This document shows, piece by piece, positions 1 to 13,070 of a stretch of DNA of 64,000 bases. The notes under the pieces were generated by a model, which was not told the DNA's origin, searched no databases, and saw only the letters and a list, made by a program, of their open reading frames with translations. The DNA lies in the NCBI GenBank assembly GCA_947184155.2, contig CAMXCT020000491.1:835565-899564 (forward strand), in the 5' to 3' direction. This stretch comes from Cladocopium goreaui. Lineage: Eukaryota > Sar > Dinophyceae > Suessiales > Symbiodiniaceae. The position numbers were made by a program, and so were the translations under genes. Positions within the stretch are counted from its first letter, which is position 1. Every line of letters begins with the position of its first letter.

Positions 1-1737
1 TCATATCCTTTCACATCATGTCCCTATGAACGACACATCTACAGAGAATCTACAAATATCTAATGATATCTACAGATATCTACAGATCGGGATTCTCCAC
101 CTGTGAGGTTTGCAAATTTGCAGGTGATGATCGCCGCAGCTGCACGGCAACTCGTTGCTGGAAGCAAATGGATCACAAAGGAGGCAACGAATTCGGCGAA
201 GCAACGACGTTTGATGTTTGAAGTTGACGATGCAACATTTTTTTAAATCAAAGATCGGGATATTTCTTGTTTCAATGGATCTTTGTTATCAGGATATTTT
301 TATGTTTTCATGTCCCAAAGATCTTGATTGTTGAGCGCATGTTTGTCAGACCTTTGACAGCCGAATGGAGCAGATCAGAGGAGAGTACTTCAAGGAACTC
401 CGGATCATGCAGGCGCAACGAAATTCATCAAGTTGTTTCGAAGTGCTTGGATGACTTCCCCGTCCCCCTGTGCAAGGTATTGTCGCACAGGATGAAACAT
501 GATTCGACCAAACAGCAGTTCTTCTCAGTCTTAGCCATGGCACACGCAGGAATTAGTAGATAGACACAACTCAAAGCAATAGTGTTTTTGGATGTTTTTG
601 GCATTTTTCGACTAATCATGTTGATTTTTGATGATTTTTGCGTTGTGAGAGATCCAGTCTTGAAAAACTAGCGGGATGGAGTGCAGCGAAACATGTGGGA
701 GCTGAGTAGACCTAGACCACACGACCTCATGACGTACGGACTGCCTGCGAGCTGCAGGGACGACTGGAGGAGTTGATGCTCAAGGCACACTTTGTATCAC
801 TTTGCCGCAAAGCAACGTTTGAGTTTACATGCCGCGGTCGAGACTCCTTTCTCCCAGGAAGGGAATAGTCAGTTCCCCGATAGGTTCAAACAGAATCCTT
901 CTCAATATGGAATTGAAATGCAGGTCTCAGAAGGTCCATTTTGGACGTCACACCCCCATTCTGGGGATTTCTCGAGGATCTGTTTCCAGCTGTCAAGGTT
1001 CAGCAAGCCGCTCCGCTGCAAGTGAACATGCCGGCCGTGCCCGGAAAGCTGCCAAAGATGTGGCCCTGGCAGGGTTTGATGCACAGCGAACACTCACATT
1101 TCCTGCAGTTGGAAGACGTCACAAGCATGCCATACATAAAATATGTGCTGTTGAATTTGAAGATCTAAGCTTTGCAGCTCCGAATAAGTCAGGGTTTGGT
1201 ATGTAGGTTCGTGGAAGTTGACAGACTGATCAAAATCAGCGTCCACATTCCAGGATCTTTCAGAAGGTCCCTGGCCAGGTGCACCTTGCTTCAATGCACA
1301 CAGAGGAGATAGGACATTGATTAGTCATCAGACACGCAACTGAGTCATCATCAACACAAAAGTGAGTCTTTTGATGAAGTACACTCAGTAATTGCATAGC
1401 ACCTGTCACGGTGAATACATCAAGTCTTGTTGGCATTTTCTGCAAATCATTGCGGCAAGCTGTCCCGCAGGCTACTCCAGCGCAGTCAGAGGCCTTTGAA
1501 AATGGGAGCGCATGAAGCAGTTGTTTCACCAGAAACTCTGAATAGGCAAGATCCTAGCCTGCATCTCACCAAAGACATGGCACATGCTGCCAACTAAAGA
1601 ACGCTACCATTCCCACTGGTTGCAGCGTTGCGTTTGCCAAAACATGGCAGCCCCAAGCCCAAATTTCTCGGAGCTCAGACATCAACCTTTTTTCACAGGA
1701 GCAGCGTTCAAAAATGCCTTAAACAAATTTATCAAGG
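1..1737. other. No recognised gene
   Basis: No protein family, RNA gene or repeat is recognised here. A stretch near 1020-1200 on the + strand stays open and reads like coding sequence (Ala/Arg-rich, then a mixed segment), so it could be an exon, but nothing identifies it. Otherwise it looks like intron or intergenic DNA. Confidence 0.5.
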
Positions 1738-1738
1738 A

Positions 1739-1986
1739 GTTAACCTATCGTGTTTCTGCGAACAGAAAATAGCTTGGCGCGAAAGCTCGCGAAAGAGCTT
1801 CGCGAAAGAGCCTCAGAAGACCTGCGCCGCAAAAGCGCCGCGAAAGTACACTCCCCATCCCCACATAACATGCTGTCCGCGAAAGCGCCGCAAAAGTAAA
1901 TAACAACAAAGATGTCCAGGCGAAAGCTAAACCTGTGGTCGCGAAAGCACCGCGAAAGCTGCGCGAAAGCAATTCTATAGGTTAAC
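1739..1986. mobile_element. Small inverted-repeat element rich in GCGAAAG
   Basis: The ends form a perfect 10-bp inverted repeat, GTTAACCTAT at 1739-1748 and ATAGGTTAAC at 1977-1986. The roughly 250 bp between them contain about nine copies of CGAAAG, often as GCGCGAAAGC, which is rare in the surrounding DNA. This fits a MITE-like non-autonomous element or a local GCGAAAG satellite. No clear target-site duplication was seen and the inverted repeat is short, so the mobile-element call is tentative. Confidence 0.35.
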
Positions 1987-4130
1987 CAGTTGATCAAGTG
2001 CTTTTGAACACTGCTCACATGGATCTCTTTCAGAGCAGCGATCGAGAGCTGGTACTGTACGAGAAGGGTACTGCCGTACCACCTCCTTCAGTCTGGTTGT
2101 GTACTGCCTAGCAACGGCAGATAAAAGGGTGAATCCCAGCGCTCCATGTCCATTCTGGATTTGCCGCTGCCAGGTTGACAGACTTGGAACAGCCCCAGCA
2201 GGGGGTGCTCGGCCACCAATCATCGCACAGCAGCCCATGAGCGCTCGTGGCTTGCGACCAGCGACAGAAGGAAGGCAAGGTGCAGAACATGAGTTGGTCT
2301 TCAAGAGGTTGGATACACATCAGCAGTTGCTTTGCAAAGGGGATTCGTGATTTCGCCATGTTTCGCTATGTGTCCACTTTACCCTGACCCTTATTTAGGT
2401 AAGCTTCTTTTGGCTTCTTTGAATGATACAGAAGTGGGTGCATGACACATCACCTTCATACTCCTCTATAGGCTACCACTCATTGCAGCGTGGCATATGT
2501 TTGTGGCAGGCCTCGTGGACGGCAGGGTCATCAGTGAGTGGAATCCAACATGGGAAACGTTGAGGAGGATTTCTACTTTTTAGCGACTTTATCTAGGATG
2601 GTGCAATTTGCAGTCCGCACTTGCCACTTGCTGGCAAAGCCACAAATGTGCAACTAGGAATCCAACTGACCCAGTCACATTTACTAGATGCGCTTTCATA
2701 TGATTCCTTCAGATGAATTTGCACAAGATCTTGCTTTGATTGCTTCTGGGGACACTCCTTTGCCAGCGCGCTAGAAACAAGGCCTGCAAAGCAAGCCAGG
2801 AGCGCGGGTCATGGCAGAATCGGAGCCTTACTGCATGTGGGAAGTTACTAAAAAAGCGAAAATTCAGACCTGAAAAAGAAGCAAATGCCACCTTGTCTGA
2901 GCGCACAACCACAGAACACCCCATTGTGATTGAAAACGCTTCACTTCAAGACAGTCTCTCTTGGAAGCTGTTTGAGTAAGACACAGCTTTCAGTCTCCCT
3001 GCTTGAGAAAGGCTAAACATGATGCAGGAGGAAACCAAGCAATGCAGAGTTGGCTTGACCATGATGTTTTTTATGAAAGAATTCAATCAGAAAAAAAACA
3101 AATCCTAGCCAAAAAATGCCAAAAACAAGTTTCTTTCTTCCCTTCGTGGTCGAGAACATTGACCGCGTTTGGAAGCAGACTTCCCACTGCGGTGAAGTTG
3201 TACAAAGTCATCTCCAGGTGGTGCTCCAGCAGCGGCAAAGCAATATGCAAATGTCAATATATGGAGCTTAATAGAAAAGAGCGACTACCTTTCGAAAAAG
3301 AACTGCTCCGGACTCCGCACCCATCACAGACATTCAATAACCTCTTAAGTGGACATGTACATTCTGGAAAGAAGGAAACAGCATGAGCCATTTAGGATGG
3401 AATAGGTCCACACTCAAGCTTGTCTCTGCCTGTCTGCGGTCTAGGCTCCAAGGTTTTAGCATCTGGCTACAAGAGCCAAAACATATAGAGCACAAGCGGC
3501 GTAGGGCCAGAACCGAACTCCGGTCACTCCAAATAGGAGGCCAATGTCAGACTCGCTGGTGACAGACCCCATCGTGATGCACAAGCGGTAAAGTGGTAAT
3601 CAAGAAGAACACCTCTGAACAGTACGTAGGGACCTTGTTCCCTTTCAACATGCTGGGTTTTCAAGAAAGGATCTAGACTACATTTGGGAAGAGAATTTAG
3701 GTAGTCATTGCGCATCAGTGAGCTAATTCACAGACTACCAATTGTGAGCACCTTCCGAGATTCCCCTTTGGTCAGGGCCAGACGTCATTCGGTGGTGATT
3801 TGCTCAGCTGATGGGTAGCTCTGCCATGTTTGACGGGCACCATAGTTGGACATTCCAAGACCTTCTTGTCAAAAAACTTACACTGCACGGCTTCTCACTG
3901 ATTTTTCATGATTTTTCGCTTAGTGTCAAAAGTGCAAAAAAATGCCACACTCGTCGCATCTTGTCACATCTTGTCACCTTCGATGGGTCTCCAGGATGCT
4001 GTGCCAGTGACGCGGCAAATGCTGCGCCTGAAGAGCCCTACTCTCAGCACCTCTCAGCTGTTAATTCGCAGCGCAGTGGCCTCATTCGCTGCTTGGCCAG
4101 TGTCACTCGTGTGACACATGTGTCACATGT
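1987..4130. other. No recognised gene; possible exons
   Basis: Two + strand stretches stay open with plausible amino-acid composition: about 2150-2348 (Ala/Gly/Pro then Glu/Leu-rich) and about 2740-2975 (Lys/Arg-rich then Ser/Thr-rich). Neither matches a family I know. Short direct repeats of TGTGTCACAT occur at about 4110-4135, just before the first kinase exon. The rest shows nothing specific. Confidence 0.35.
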
Positions 4131-4137
4131 GTCACAA

Positions 4138-6372
4138 GCAAGGCACTTCTTCAGCCAATACAAGCTTGGAAAAAAGCTTGGCGAAGGCACTGTTGTCGAT
4201 TTCAGTTGCAGCATAAACTTTGTACTGACACAGCACCCGATGAATTGAATGGTTGCGGACGCAAGCGCATCATTGACCTTCACCCCGACAGGAGCTTTTG
4301 GCCAGGTTCGCTTAGTCATTGAGAGGCAATCGCAGCAGGACCTGTAATTTGCGGACTGGCCAATTTGACAGTACTGAATGATACAGATTATTTCACCCTT
4401 CCATTTCCAAAAATATCAACACAGCAGTTATTGATTTGGCTTGTCACTTGAGGAGCTCGCGGTCAAAATTGTTGATGTGCGAGAGCGCGATGAACACGGT
4501 GTTTGTGTTCTCCTGAGCCTTGCGGAGCCATGCTCTGTGAGCAGCTTGGACCGCGTTGCCAATCTTCGACTGCCCAGGCAACGGACAAGTTAGCAAAAGC
4601 CGTGACCGAGTCACCCGTACAGAAGTGGACCTTTGGACAAAAGTTGGGCACCAAGACATGGGAACGGTTGGAATTCCGCACCAATAGACATTTGTCATTG
4701 TACGAAGCAAAGTTATGTTTAAAAAGGATGCACGTAAGGCTTCTACAGTACCTTTCAAATTTCGGACAGAAACGGTTCCTTGAGGGTTTCATAATTTCAT
4801 ATTCATTATTTGGCTTCTGGGCATGATTGGATGGCATTTGGGTTTTCAGATTCGTTTTGCACGAAAGAAACCTTGCGTTCCAAGAGCACAGAATCACGCT
4901 TGACTTGTCAAGGCCAGTAGCTCCAACTGCTCGTACATTGCGGCATCCCCAGTTTGGAGAGTTTCTGCTTCACAATGGAGTGCGCATTGGTTCACAGGTG
5001 TTTGCACTCCAAATCCGGACCTGGAAGGAACAGAACACGAGGGGATTCCAGAAGCGATTCCACGATTCCAAGGTCAAGCTGCACAGGAGCTTTGCAGAGC
5101 CATGATCTCAAAGGAGTCAAAGGAAGCCATGACCACTATGACCCAACTGACCCAACTGTTTGCTGATAGTTTGCTGATAACTCTTTGAAAACTTTGGGTG
5201 GTTCTTCAAATTTCTTCAATCTTTTTGGGGCAGTTTGGTGTGGTGATTGGCTCCAATTGCACGGACCTGTGAGCCTTCGCCCAGAAAATCGCTGTACTAC
5301 ATGGTTTGCGAGAAGTGTGGAAGCCTCAGAGTCTAGGTGTTGGACGCTTCCATAGACTTTATGGACATGCCTTTGCTGATCAGCTGGCCGGATGAGCATG
5401 CTAATGTCTGGTAATGTGGCTCTTGCAGGCCAATGCTCCTTCATGGACAGATTAGTGCTAGCCTTGGGGTGGCACAGACACTGTGCACTGCAATATCCCA
5501 GCATGTCTGCATGTCAGCGTGTCCTTAGTCGGCCACTCTGTACCATTCTGTAGGTTGAAGCTGAGACCATGTCGGAGGTGGACTTGGCAAAGATCTTTCG
5601 GCACATGCTGCTGGGTGTGTCTCACACCCACGCGCCGAACTCGGAGTTGAAAGCACAGCTTCAAAACCCATGGCCGTGGGCTGTGGGTGGCGAGACTGAC
5701 TAAATACCGCTCAGCAGGAAGACAGTTTGGTTTCAGCTTTTCATTGCATTTTTATTTTCAGGATTTTGGATGGTTTTGGAATCTTTTTCGCCTTTGAGCT
5801 GGCTGCTCCCAAGGGTGTGGGCATCGTGCACAGGGATATCAAGCCTCCTTCTGAGTCTGAGAAGCCAATTCTTGTATATACTGAAAGCGCTAGCTGTCTT
5901 TCTACCAGTTTTGCTATGCCAAGGCCAGATAATTTTCTCTGGGGTGGCCCTGGCAACAAAACGTTGAAACTCTGCGACTATGGTTTGGACCTCGTCTCCC
6001 GTGCTGTCCCGTGCTGTGAGGGCAAGCTGTAGCAGTCGCATGAGTCGCATGTGAGGTCTTGCTGTAATGATGCCACAGAAGGGGAAGCTGCACGGAGTGT
6101 TCGGTCTGTGCCTCAGCGAAAGAGGCAGGTTTAATTCTCAGAGACTGGCCCCAAATCTAGATAATGCTTTATTATTAACTATCTATCATCTTTTGATCTT
6201 TTTTCATCTTTATTCATCTTTGGTATCTTGAGCATCCTTGTGTGGCAACCAATGGTCTGTGGTAGCTACCGACATGCGCTTGAGGTACAGCTCCTTACAT
6301 GGCCCCAGAGATGTTGCGGAATGAGGGCTATGACTACCTTGCAGATGTTTGGTCCATCGGTGTCTTGGCTGC
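4138..6372 (+). CDS. Ser/Thr protein kinase, multi-exon
   Basis: Conserved kinase subdomains occur in order on the + strand, in short exons. About 4138-4191 encodes YKLGKKLGEG (start of the glycine loop). About 4291-4345 encodes GAFGQVRLV (rest of the loop). About 4453-4500 encodes AVKIVDV with the ATP-binding Lys. About 5554-5635 encodes DLAKIFRHMLLGVSHTH (helix E). About 5814-5849 encodes IVHRDIKP (catalytic loop). About 5928-5986 encodes DNFLWGG then KLCDYGL (DFG replaced by DYG). About 6067-6105 encodes KGKLHGVFG (activation segment). About 6290-6372 encodes APYMAPEML then DVWSIGVLA. Several acceptors are AG before G. The HRDIKP and APE motifs make the family clear, and the style resembles calcium-dependent or related CAMK-group kinases, but no EF-hand exon was tied to it. 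The helix C region and the C-lobe end are not located, so the gene probably continues downstream. Confidence 0.75.
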
Positions 6373-6399
6373 CACATCTCCAACTGTTGAGCTATTATG

Positions 6400-9300
6400 G
6401 CTATTATACTACTGTATATATATAAATATGTGAACATGTAAATATATGTAAATATATGTAAATATGTATTGTGTCAATAAATCGATTCATGCAAATTCAT
6501 CTATTCTAGATCCCGATGTTTTTTTGATCAGGTTCGGTAGCATATCTGCTGGTCTTTGGGAGTTTTCCCTACTCTCCTGGAGAGGCCAAACCCATGCAAC
6601 CGTGCAAAGCGCGTTGATTCATCGTCACTCGCACATCAAACCTGCTCAAGCGCAGATTTCCTACACAGGCAAACGCACCGGCGATGAAGAAAGCCATCAT
6701 TGAGGCAGGTGTCAGTGATTTAGATATCTATCAACCGCTTTACTTGCAGTCTCGTCAGTTTGATGGGGCTTCGACCCAAAAGTTCTTGATGCAATTACGA
6801 GTCACAAGAAAAATACTGTTCAGGACAATCCACCCTTGAAGTTTCCATCACTAAGCGGAAGCCTCAGATCTGTCAACAAAAAGTTGTGAGCTTTGCACTT
6901 GGACTGGACTTGATAAGATTTGGCGATTTGGCGGTAGCCTTGAAGCCTCAAGAACAATTTTGGAAGCGGCAGGTTCTTTAGCAGTTTCGTTGTCTTCCCT
7001 TTGCTTTCCAATGTAGTCTCAAGCATACCTCCAACTCTGAAGTGCTGTCGATAGATCCTTGCAACATTTTTCGAAAGCAGCACTTTGCCAAACACAGCTC
7101 CTCAATTTGAGGTGATGCTCAGGGTGTGGCAGGGGATCCCAAAAGCTACAGTTGCTGTCACTCCACGACTCCGGTGGAAGCAATGACTCTCTGGGTCTTC
7201 AGCAGAGTTTGTATTCGGTCAAGACATGAGGTGTCCGGCTCTTTGACCGGTGCTTTAGACTTCACCAAGGCGTCTGATCTGCGTCCTTGGGGTTAAGCCT
7301 GTCAAAAAACACATGATGAAGGCAGTAGAAGTATGAGTGCAGGATTGAAGATATGTTTGAATCCATGAGACGCATGGAAAACATAAGTAATGATGACTTC
7401 AGTCATCTAACCTTCGGAGCTTTCCAACTTATGCTGTTTCCTAGTACTTGAGCTCCTGCGACCAGACGCTCCTGAAACGGACAGCCAAAGAACGGCCAAC
7501 TGCAGCAGAGGCCCAACCCACAACGAAGCTTCTGAGTTTGCATTTTTAATGTAAGATGAAGGATATGAAGCCTTTATGAACGCAAGTGCAAACTGTTGTT
7601 TGTCTTTATCTTGTGCTTGGCCAGAGGATGAACTGTCAGCTCCATGGTGCTTTTGCCACAGGTTAGATCCAAGAAACATTCAATAGATTTACATAGATTT
7701 AATCGACCTCTGAATTTGGTCCGTCCAAAACTTGCGGGGTCGAACGGCAAGGCGCTCCAACATGAGTTTGTTGCAGAGAAGGAGAAACCGAAGCCTGCCG
7801 AGCCAGTTGATACTGAGCCAATGCTTCGCACCTTGCTCAGCTGCTCTCAATTGAATGTCAAAGGGTGCTAAAGCATATTTGTTATTGCGATGTATCAGGC
7901 TAATTTCCCATGACGCTGGATTTTAAGTTGGAGGGATTGGAATCGTGGTGTGCCAGATGGGTGAGTCATGTGAAGAAAACAGCGCATGTTGGTGGCCCAG
8001 GCAAGAATGCTCACAGAGCCAAAAAGCTCACACAGCAATTGCAACAGAAGCGCAATTCCACTGTATTCCCGGCCTGGTTAAAAGATGTTAAAACTTGTCC
8101 GTACTTTGTGACATGACCTATATGACCTTCCCTTTTCGCATGTTCACCAAATTTCACCAGCACAAAGCCTGAGAACCAGGAAGAGCTTTGCTGTGTCAAG
8201 AATACGACAGGTGCAGCACGGCATCGACGACTTGTTGAAAAAACTCATCACCAAGTTCGGAGGTGCTTGGCGTGCCTTGAGTTGCTGATGTTGCTGCACG
8301 TTTCTGTTCCGAACCTTGGAAGCCTTGGAAGTCCTATACTGCAGTACAAAGTCACGCACACAAGCATACAAAACCTAAGCATCACATCCAGTCCCACTGG
8401 AGCTTGCAGATGGGCTGCTGCCACTCTGATGCTTGATGTTTTAGGTGACAAGGATTTGATTCATACGCGGTTCGTTCCAACTTTGCAGCTTCACTGCCGG
8501 CAAACACTTGGAACAGGAGATATCAGCGGGTCTAATATCTTCTTCTCGGAGGGCGATGAGAAGCTGACCCTCAACAACGAAGACGAGGTCACACTGCACA
8601 AATTTCTTCAACAAAGCAATGATTTTGCACAGGTAGGGCCTACGGTAGGGCGATTGTGCGGCGATTTACCCGACAGGAAGATGCCAAGAAGTGGGAGCCT
8701 CGAATGAAAAGGAGAAGCTCCAGACGTGGCACACTCAGCTGGATGTGCAAAGATGTGCCCAACTGTTTCACTCTGTTTGAGGACGACTGATGAACAGAAA
8801 CTAGCTCGCAGTCTGATTGTCAGCATTTTGACACGATTTTTGTACAGCATCCTTCTCTCCACTGGAGATTTGCTGTCAGGCGACGTGAAGCATTCGACGC
8901 ACTCCGGCGTCATAGATGACAGTGGTCAATTCAAGTTTGATATGAGTGCGTCCCTCAAAGTCCCTCAGCCTCATTTTAAAACATTGCTTGAAACCAAAGC
9001 TGAAAGCTGCGAAAACAAAACTTGAGGTCCAGTCAGCAGTGTGACTGGGGCACGAACGGGGAAGAGTTTGCCTGGTGATGCTGGGTCCTTATGGATCCTT
9101 ATGGGTCCTGAAACAGTTCAGGCATTTGCGAGAATCTGTCGGAATCTTCCCATCACCAGGTGGTGTTTCTGGCCGAGGTCCATGGCCTCTCGAACCAGGT
9201 TTAGAAAAGGCGAGGACTTAGACATTGCGTGGCTGGGAAGCTGGACGACTCGGATTGGAACGGCCTTGGAATGGATTGGATTCAGATAGATCTGCTGTTC

Positions 9301-9590
9301 GATGTTTCAGCGGAGATTAAAATCTTCGCATGGTTTGGTCATATTTGATGCGCTCCGTTGCATTTTGGTGTATTTTGATGTATTTTGACACACTGTCCTT
9401 TCAATTTTTTCTTCCTGTGCCACTTTTTCAAGTTCCATAAAGTTCCGTGTGTTTGCATCGCTAGGCTCACTGGATTCTGGACAACTGTCGAAGGACATGA
9501 GGATGTCCCTGATCAGGTGAGACCTCATCGGAAAAAAGATCAAGCCTCCGCAGGCAACCATCGCTAGAGAAATGATGCTGAGACTTTAAG
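6400..9590. other. Intron/intergenic DNA with possible kinase-gene exons
   Basis: No family is recognised. Coding-like + strand stretches lie near 7715-7850 (Lys/Glu/Pro-rich, containing KEKPKPAEPVDTEP), 8440-8705 and 8870-8960. They could be later exons of the upstream kinase gene or of another gene. The DNA from about 6410 to 6470 is an AT-rich run of the type TAAATATATG. Confidence 0.3.
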
Positions 9591-9596
9591 GATCTA

Positions 9597-9954
9597 AATG
9601 TATAGATATAATAATATTTATATAGATAATATATATATATAGATAATATATATATATATAATATAATACATATCTAATATATATATATATCTTTACCGTA
9701 TATATATATAACTCTCTCTCATATATATATATTTGTATTTGTTTATACATACCTATATATACAAATTTGTATACATATATATATATTAATATACATATAA
9801 ATATATATATATATTTACACATTTAGACATATATATATACACATTTATACATATATACATTTATACATATATACATATATACACATATATATATATATAC
9901 ACAAATTTGTATGCATATATATATAAGTATTTACACATTTAGACATATATACAT

Positions 9955-10007
<53 letters not shown>

Positions 10008-10075
10008 TACAAATGTGTTACGTATATATATATTTCATATATATATTTATAGATATATATTCTGTACAAAAATAG
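9597..10075. repeat. AT-rich microsatellite block
   Basis: About 480 bp of nearly pure (TA)n with embedded ATAC/CATA units, including a regular ATATAC hexamer run at about 9950-10008. Long open frames on the minus strand here (Tyr/Ile-rich) are composition artefacts. Confidence 0.9.
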
Positions 10076-10079
10076 CACA

Positions 10080-12850
10080 TATTGTACGTGACCGCGTGGT
10101 GAGTGTTTCTTTGGCTTGTTCTTTCACGTGGAGTGGCTGCTGTACCTAAGAATTGTACCAAGCGGAAGCTCTTGGTCTACAGATGCAAAGTTCGTACGTT
10201 TCAATGCTTCGCTAAGATCTCTTTGCGGAGGAGTGTCCCGTGAGTGCAGTCAGTAATTGTTGAGACCAAACATGAACATTTTTTGTGCTTTGTTCCTGCA
10301 ACTCATGTCAATCTTCATGGCATCTCTGCATCCATGGAAGGAAGAATTAAACATGGAGGCAAACCAGGATACCAATTGTACATGGATACACTCCTGTTGC
10401 CGCTTCTGCTGCTCTTTCAGTCCAGCTGACAGTTAAAGTCTCGAATCTGGTCGGAGGGGCATTTTTTGAGCCCAAATGTGGGGTCTTCGTGCACTGATCT
10501 CTGCGGTAGCTTATCACGCAATTTTTGAACTACAGAACAGTGTCTCTAATGTCACTGTGCCACATATTTGAACCATTTTGAACCATTACCAAGGGAACAC
10601 GCAAGACTGATTCACTGACAGTGACAGAGCACTGGAGAGACGTAGATGTCGTCTCGTCAAACCCATGCGCAAACGTCCATAGGACAATGCATGCGCAGAT
10701 TGCACGGCAAGAATGCTGTTTTTTGTCATGAGAGATTTGCGCCGCGGCTTGGAGGCTTAGAGAAGAGCGACTATATTGTGACTATATGGCATATAAATAG
10801 CATGATATCTCTGGAGGGCTTGAAATCTCAAACACGTGATCTCTTAGACATTGAAAAATTGGGCCAAGAAGAAAACCAACTCTTCAGGTCATTATGCTAC
10901 TTCATGTGGCCAGCACGTGCTTCCGGCAAAGCTGAGAATGTCAGACTGACAAAAATTCCTGCATAGCTCTTGTAGGCTTCACTATTTTTTTTGGTCGTAG
11001 GGACCTGTCGGAATTCATGATGTCATCGATAGTTGATGGACCTTATGGAAAAATTGAAGCAGAGCAGCATCATCCACTTGATTCCTTGATCTCTTAAGTC
11101 CTGCAGCGCATGAGAGGTCTTGGTTCTAGCAAAGCCTTACCCATCCAATGAATGGGCAAGGGCATCATGGTATTTTCAAAGTACCCTGGCTGTGAGCTGC
11201 AAATGTCTCGTTCTTCAGGCCGAGCCCGTTGGTCTTTGTGGAAAGCCTTTCGATTCAACTGCTTCCCCAATGGCTTCAGCATGGCAGTGCTCGCTCGCAT
11301 GTGCGACAAAAGGAGAGTTGAACTCCTGGCTCCAAATGTAAACTGAACACACAAGAAGAGTGGCTAAACATGGAAGGTTTCTTTCGCCCTTCCACTACTT
11401 GTTTAAGATCATGGCCAAAATCGCTGAAGACTACAGATAGTGTGTACTTCCGAATTCATTTGGCCCAAACCTGGCCTGAAGCTGATTGATATTCCGAAGG
11501 CAGGGCGTTTGTTGTGTGGGCATAGCGTTGAAGCTTGCTTGCTTTGTTTCATTTCTGTATTTAGAGATACAAGGTTTTTGTAATTGTTGTATTTCAGTTG
11601 GGAATACACGCAGGTCTCAAGTCCACTTGATCTCCCTGCTAGGTCAGAGGTTTGTGATGGAACTATCATCGCAGAAGCCACAGGCCTTGTGGCCACGCAT
11701 GATTCTCGAGTACTTGAGCCAGCACCCGCACAATTTGGGTTCCCGCAGATACCCGGTGATAGTAGCATTTAAAGGCACAAATCCCAAGGGCAAGTGTGTT
11801 CATCAGGCATGGAGTCTCATGGCAAAGCGAAGAAGCCGAAACCAGTTGATGGGAGGGCGGAGGCTTGCAGCTGTGGTTCTGCTAATTTTTCTTCTGTTTG
11901 TTGCCAAATTTGAAATTGTTCTAGTCGTATAGAAACACTGAGGCGCAATAGCGCGAGAGCCAAATGGGTCCCACACCTGGATGGGTGGTTCCAGAGCTTT
12001 TGATCTCCATTCTGATCTTCCTGCTGTCCAATGGTTGGTGCCCTTTGTGCACTGAACATTTCACAATTTTGCAAGGCCATTGCAGCTGCTGGTTGTGTTT
12101 GGGTACGCCCTTGGTCGCCGGTGGCATTCTCCATGGTTTGCAACTCAGCCAATAGTTCTGCCCTGCAGTTTTCAAGATGCATGGCACGCCTGGGACAGCA
12201 CATGTGACAACACGTGGGACAACAAACGCATGCACAGACAGACAACTCAAACTGATTCGTGGTTTCAAAGAAAAAAAATCACATATTTTCAACATAATTT
12301 TCAACCATATCTGGGCTGATGATCCCCGATGACCAATATTTTTCAGGGATGTTGAAACATGTTGAAACCATCAACCAGCAAATGTATGCTCATTGATGTT
12401 CAAGAGGCGGAGACCCATTGTGGAGCACCACGAAGGTGCATACTCCCGAGTGCTGAGAGGCTGCAAGTGTGCTTAACATAGGCATCATGGATCAATGAGG
12501 CTGATACAGTGAAGATGCAACCCGAATCCACAGACATACCGTCAGATCATGGTCATGGAGTCATGCAACCACATGGAGGTACTATTGAATGTGTGGGAAA
12601 ATACAAACTATGTTGACCTGCAGAGTGACCTGTCTTTTCACATCTTTTCAATAGAATTTTCACACGCAGCAACCTTTTTTGGCCGTTTACAGCACACCAA
12701 GTCACGTGTTGGCTGGTGCAGGCATGCTCCAAACGACCTGGTGTGTCGAGGCTGGTACAGTCACAGCACTGCCAGATTGACAGATTTACAATATTGGTCA
12801 ATATTGAGAATATGAGAGACATTGAGAGACTGTGGGACCATATCTTCCCT
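10080..12850. other. No recognised gene
   Basis: The DNA between the microsatellite and the retrotransposon contains only moderately long open stretches (for example 10646-10966 and 11486-11932 on the + strand) with no recognised motifs. I see no RNA gene, inverted repeat or transposon end here. Confidence 0.45.
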
Positions 12851-12897
12851 GTATATATATATACACATACAGTCACATACACACACACATATATATA
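12851..12897. repeat. TA/CA microsatellite at retrotransposon insertion site
   Basis: A (TA)n(CA)n tract ends exactly where the 5' LTR begins, and the 3' LTR is followed by more TATATATATA. The target-site duplication is therefore hidden in the repeat: any even length of TA (4, 6 or more bp) fits. Confidence 0.8.
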
Positions 12898-13028
12898 TGT
12901 TAATTGCATGAACCACTTTCATCCCTGGGCAGTGCATTCACAGGTTGACATTCGAAGGACCCTTTCGGCTGAGAAAAGGAGCCAACTGCGTGACTGGCCC
13001 CGGGTGGGGCAATGCTATCCAATTGACA
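12898..13028 (+). repeat. 5' LTR, 131 bp
   Basis: Begins TGTTAATTGC and ends CCAATTGACA, so the first and last bases form a short imperfect inverted repeat. By eye it is identical over its full length to the copy at 19935-20065. Confidence 0.95.
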
Positions 13029-13029
13029 T

Positions 13030-13041
13030 TGGTAGCGGAGC
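13030..13041 (+). promoter_or_regulatory. tRNA primer-binding site
   Basis: TGGTAGCGGAGC starts one base after the LTR. It matches the initiator-Met primer-binding site common in copia elements (TGGTATCAGAGC) at 10 of 12 positions. The two mismatches may reflect the host tRNA sequence. Confidence 0.7.
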
Positions 13042-13070
13042 CTCACCCGGGGCTGGTGAGGTGACGTGCC

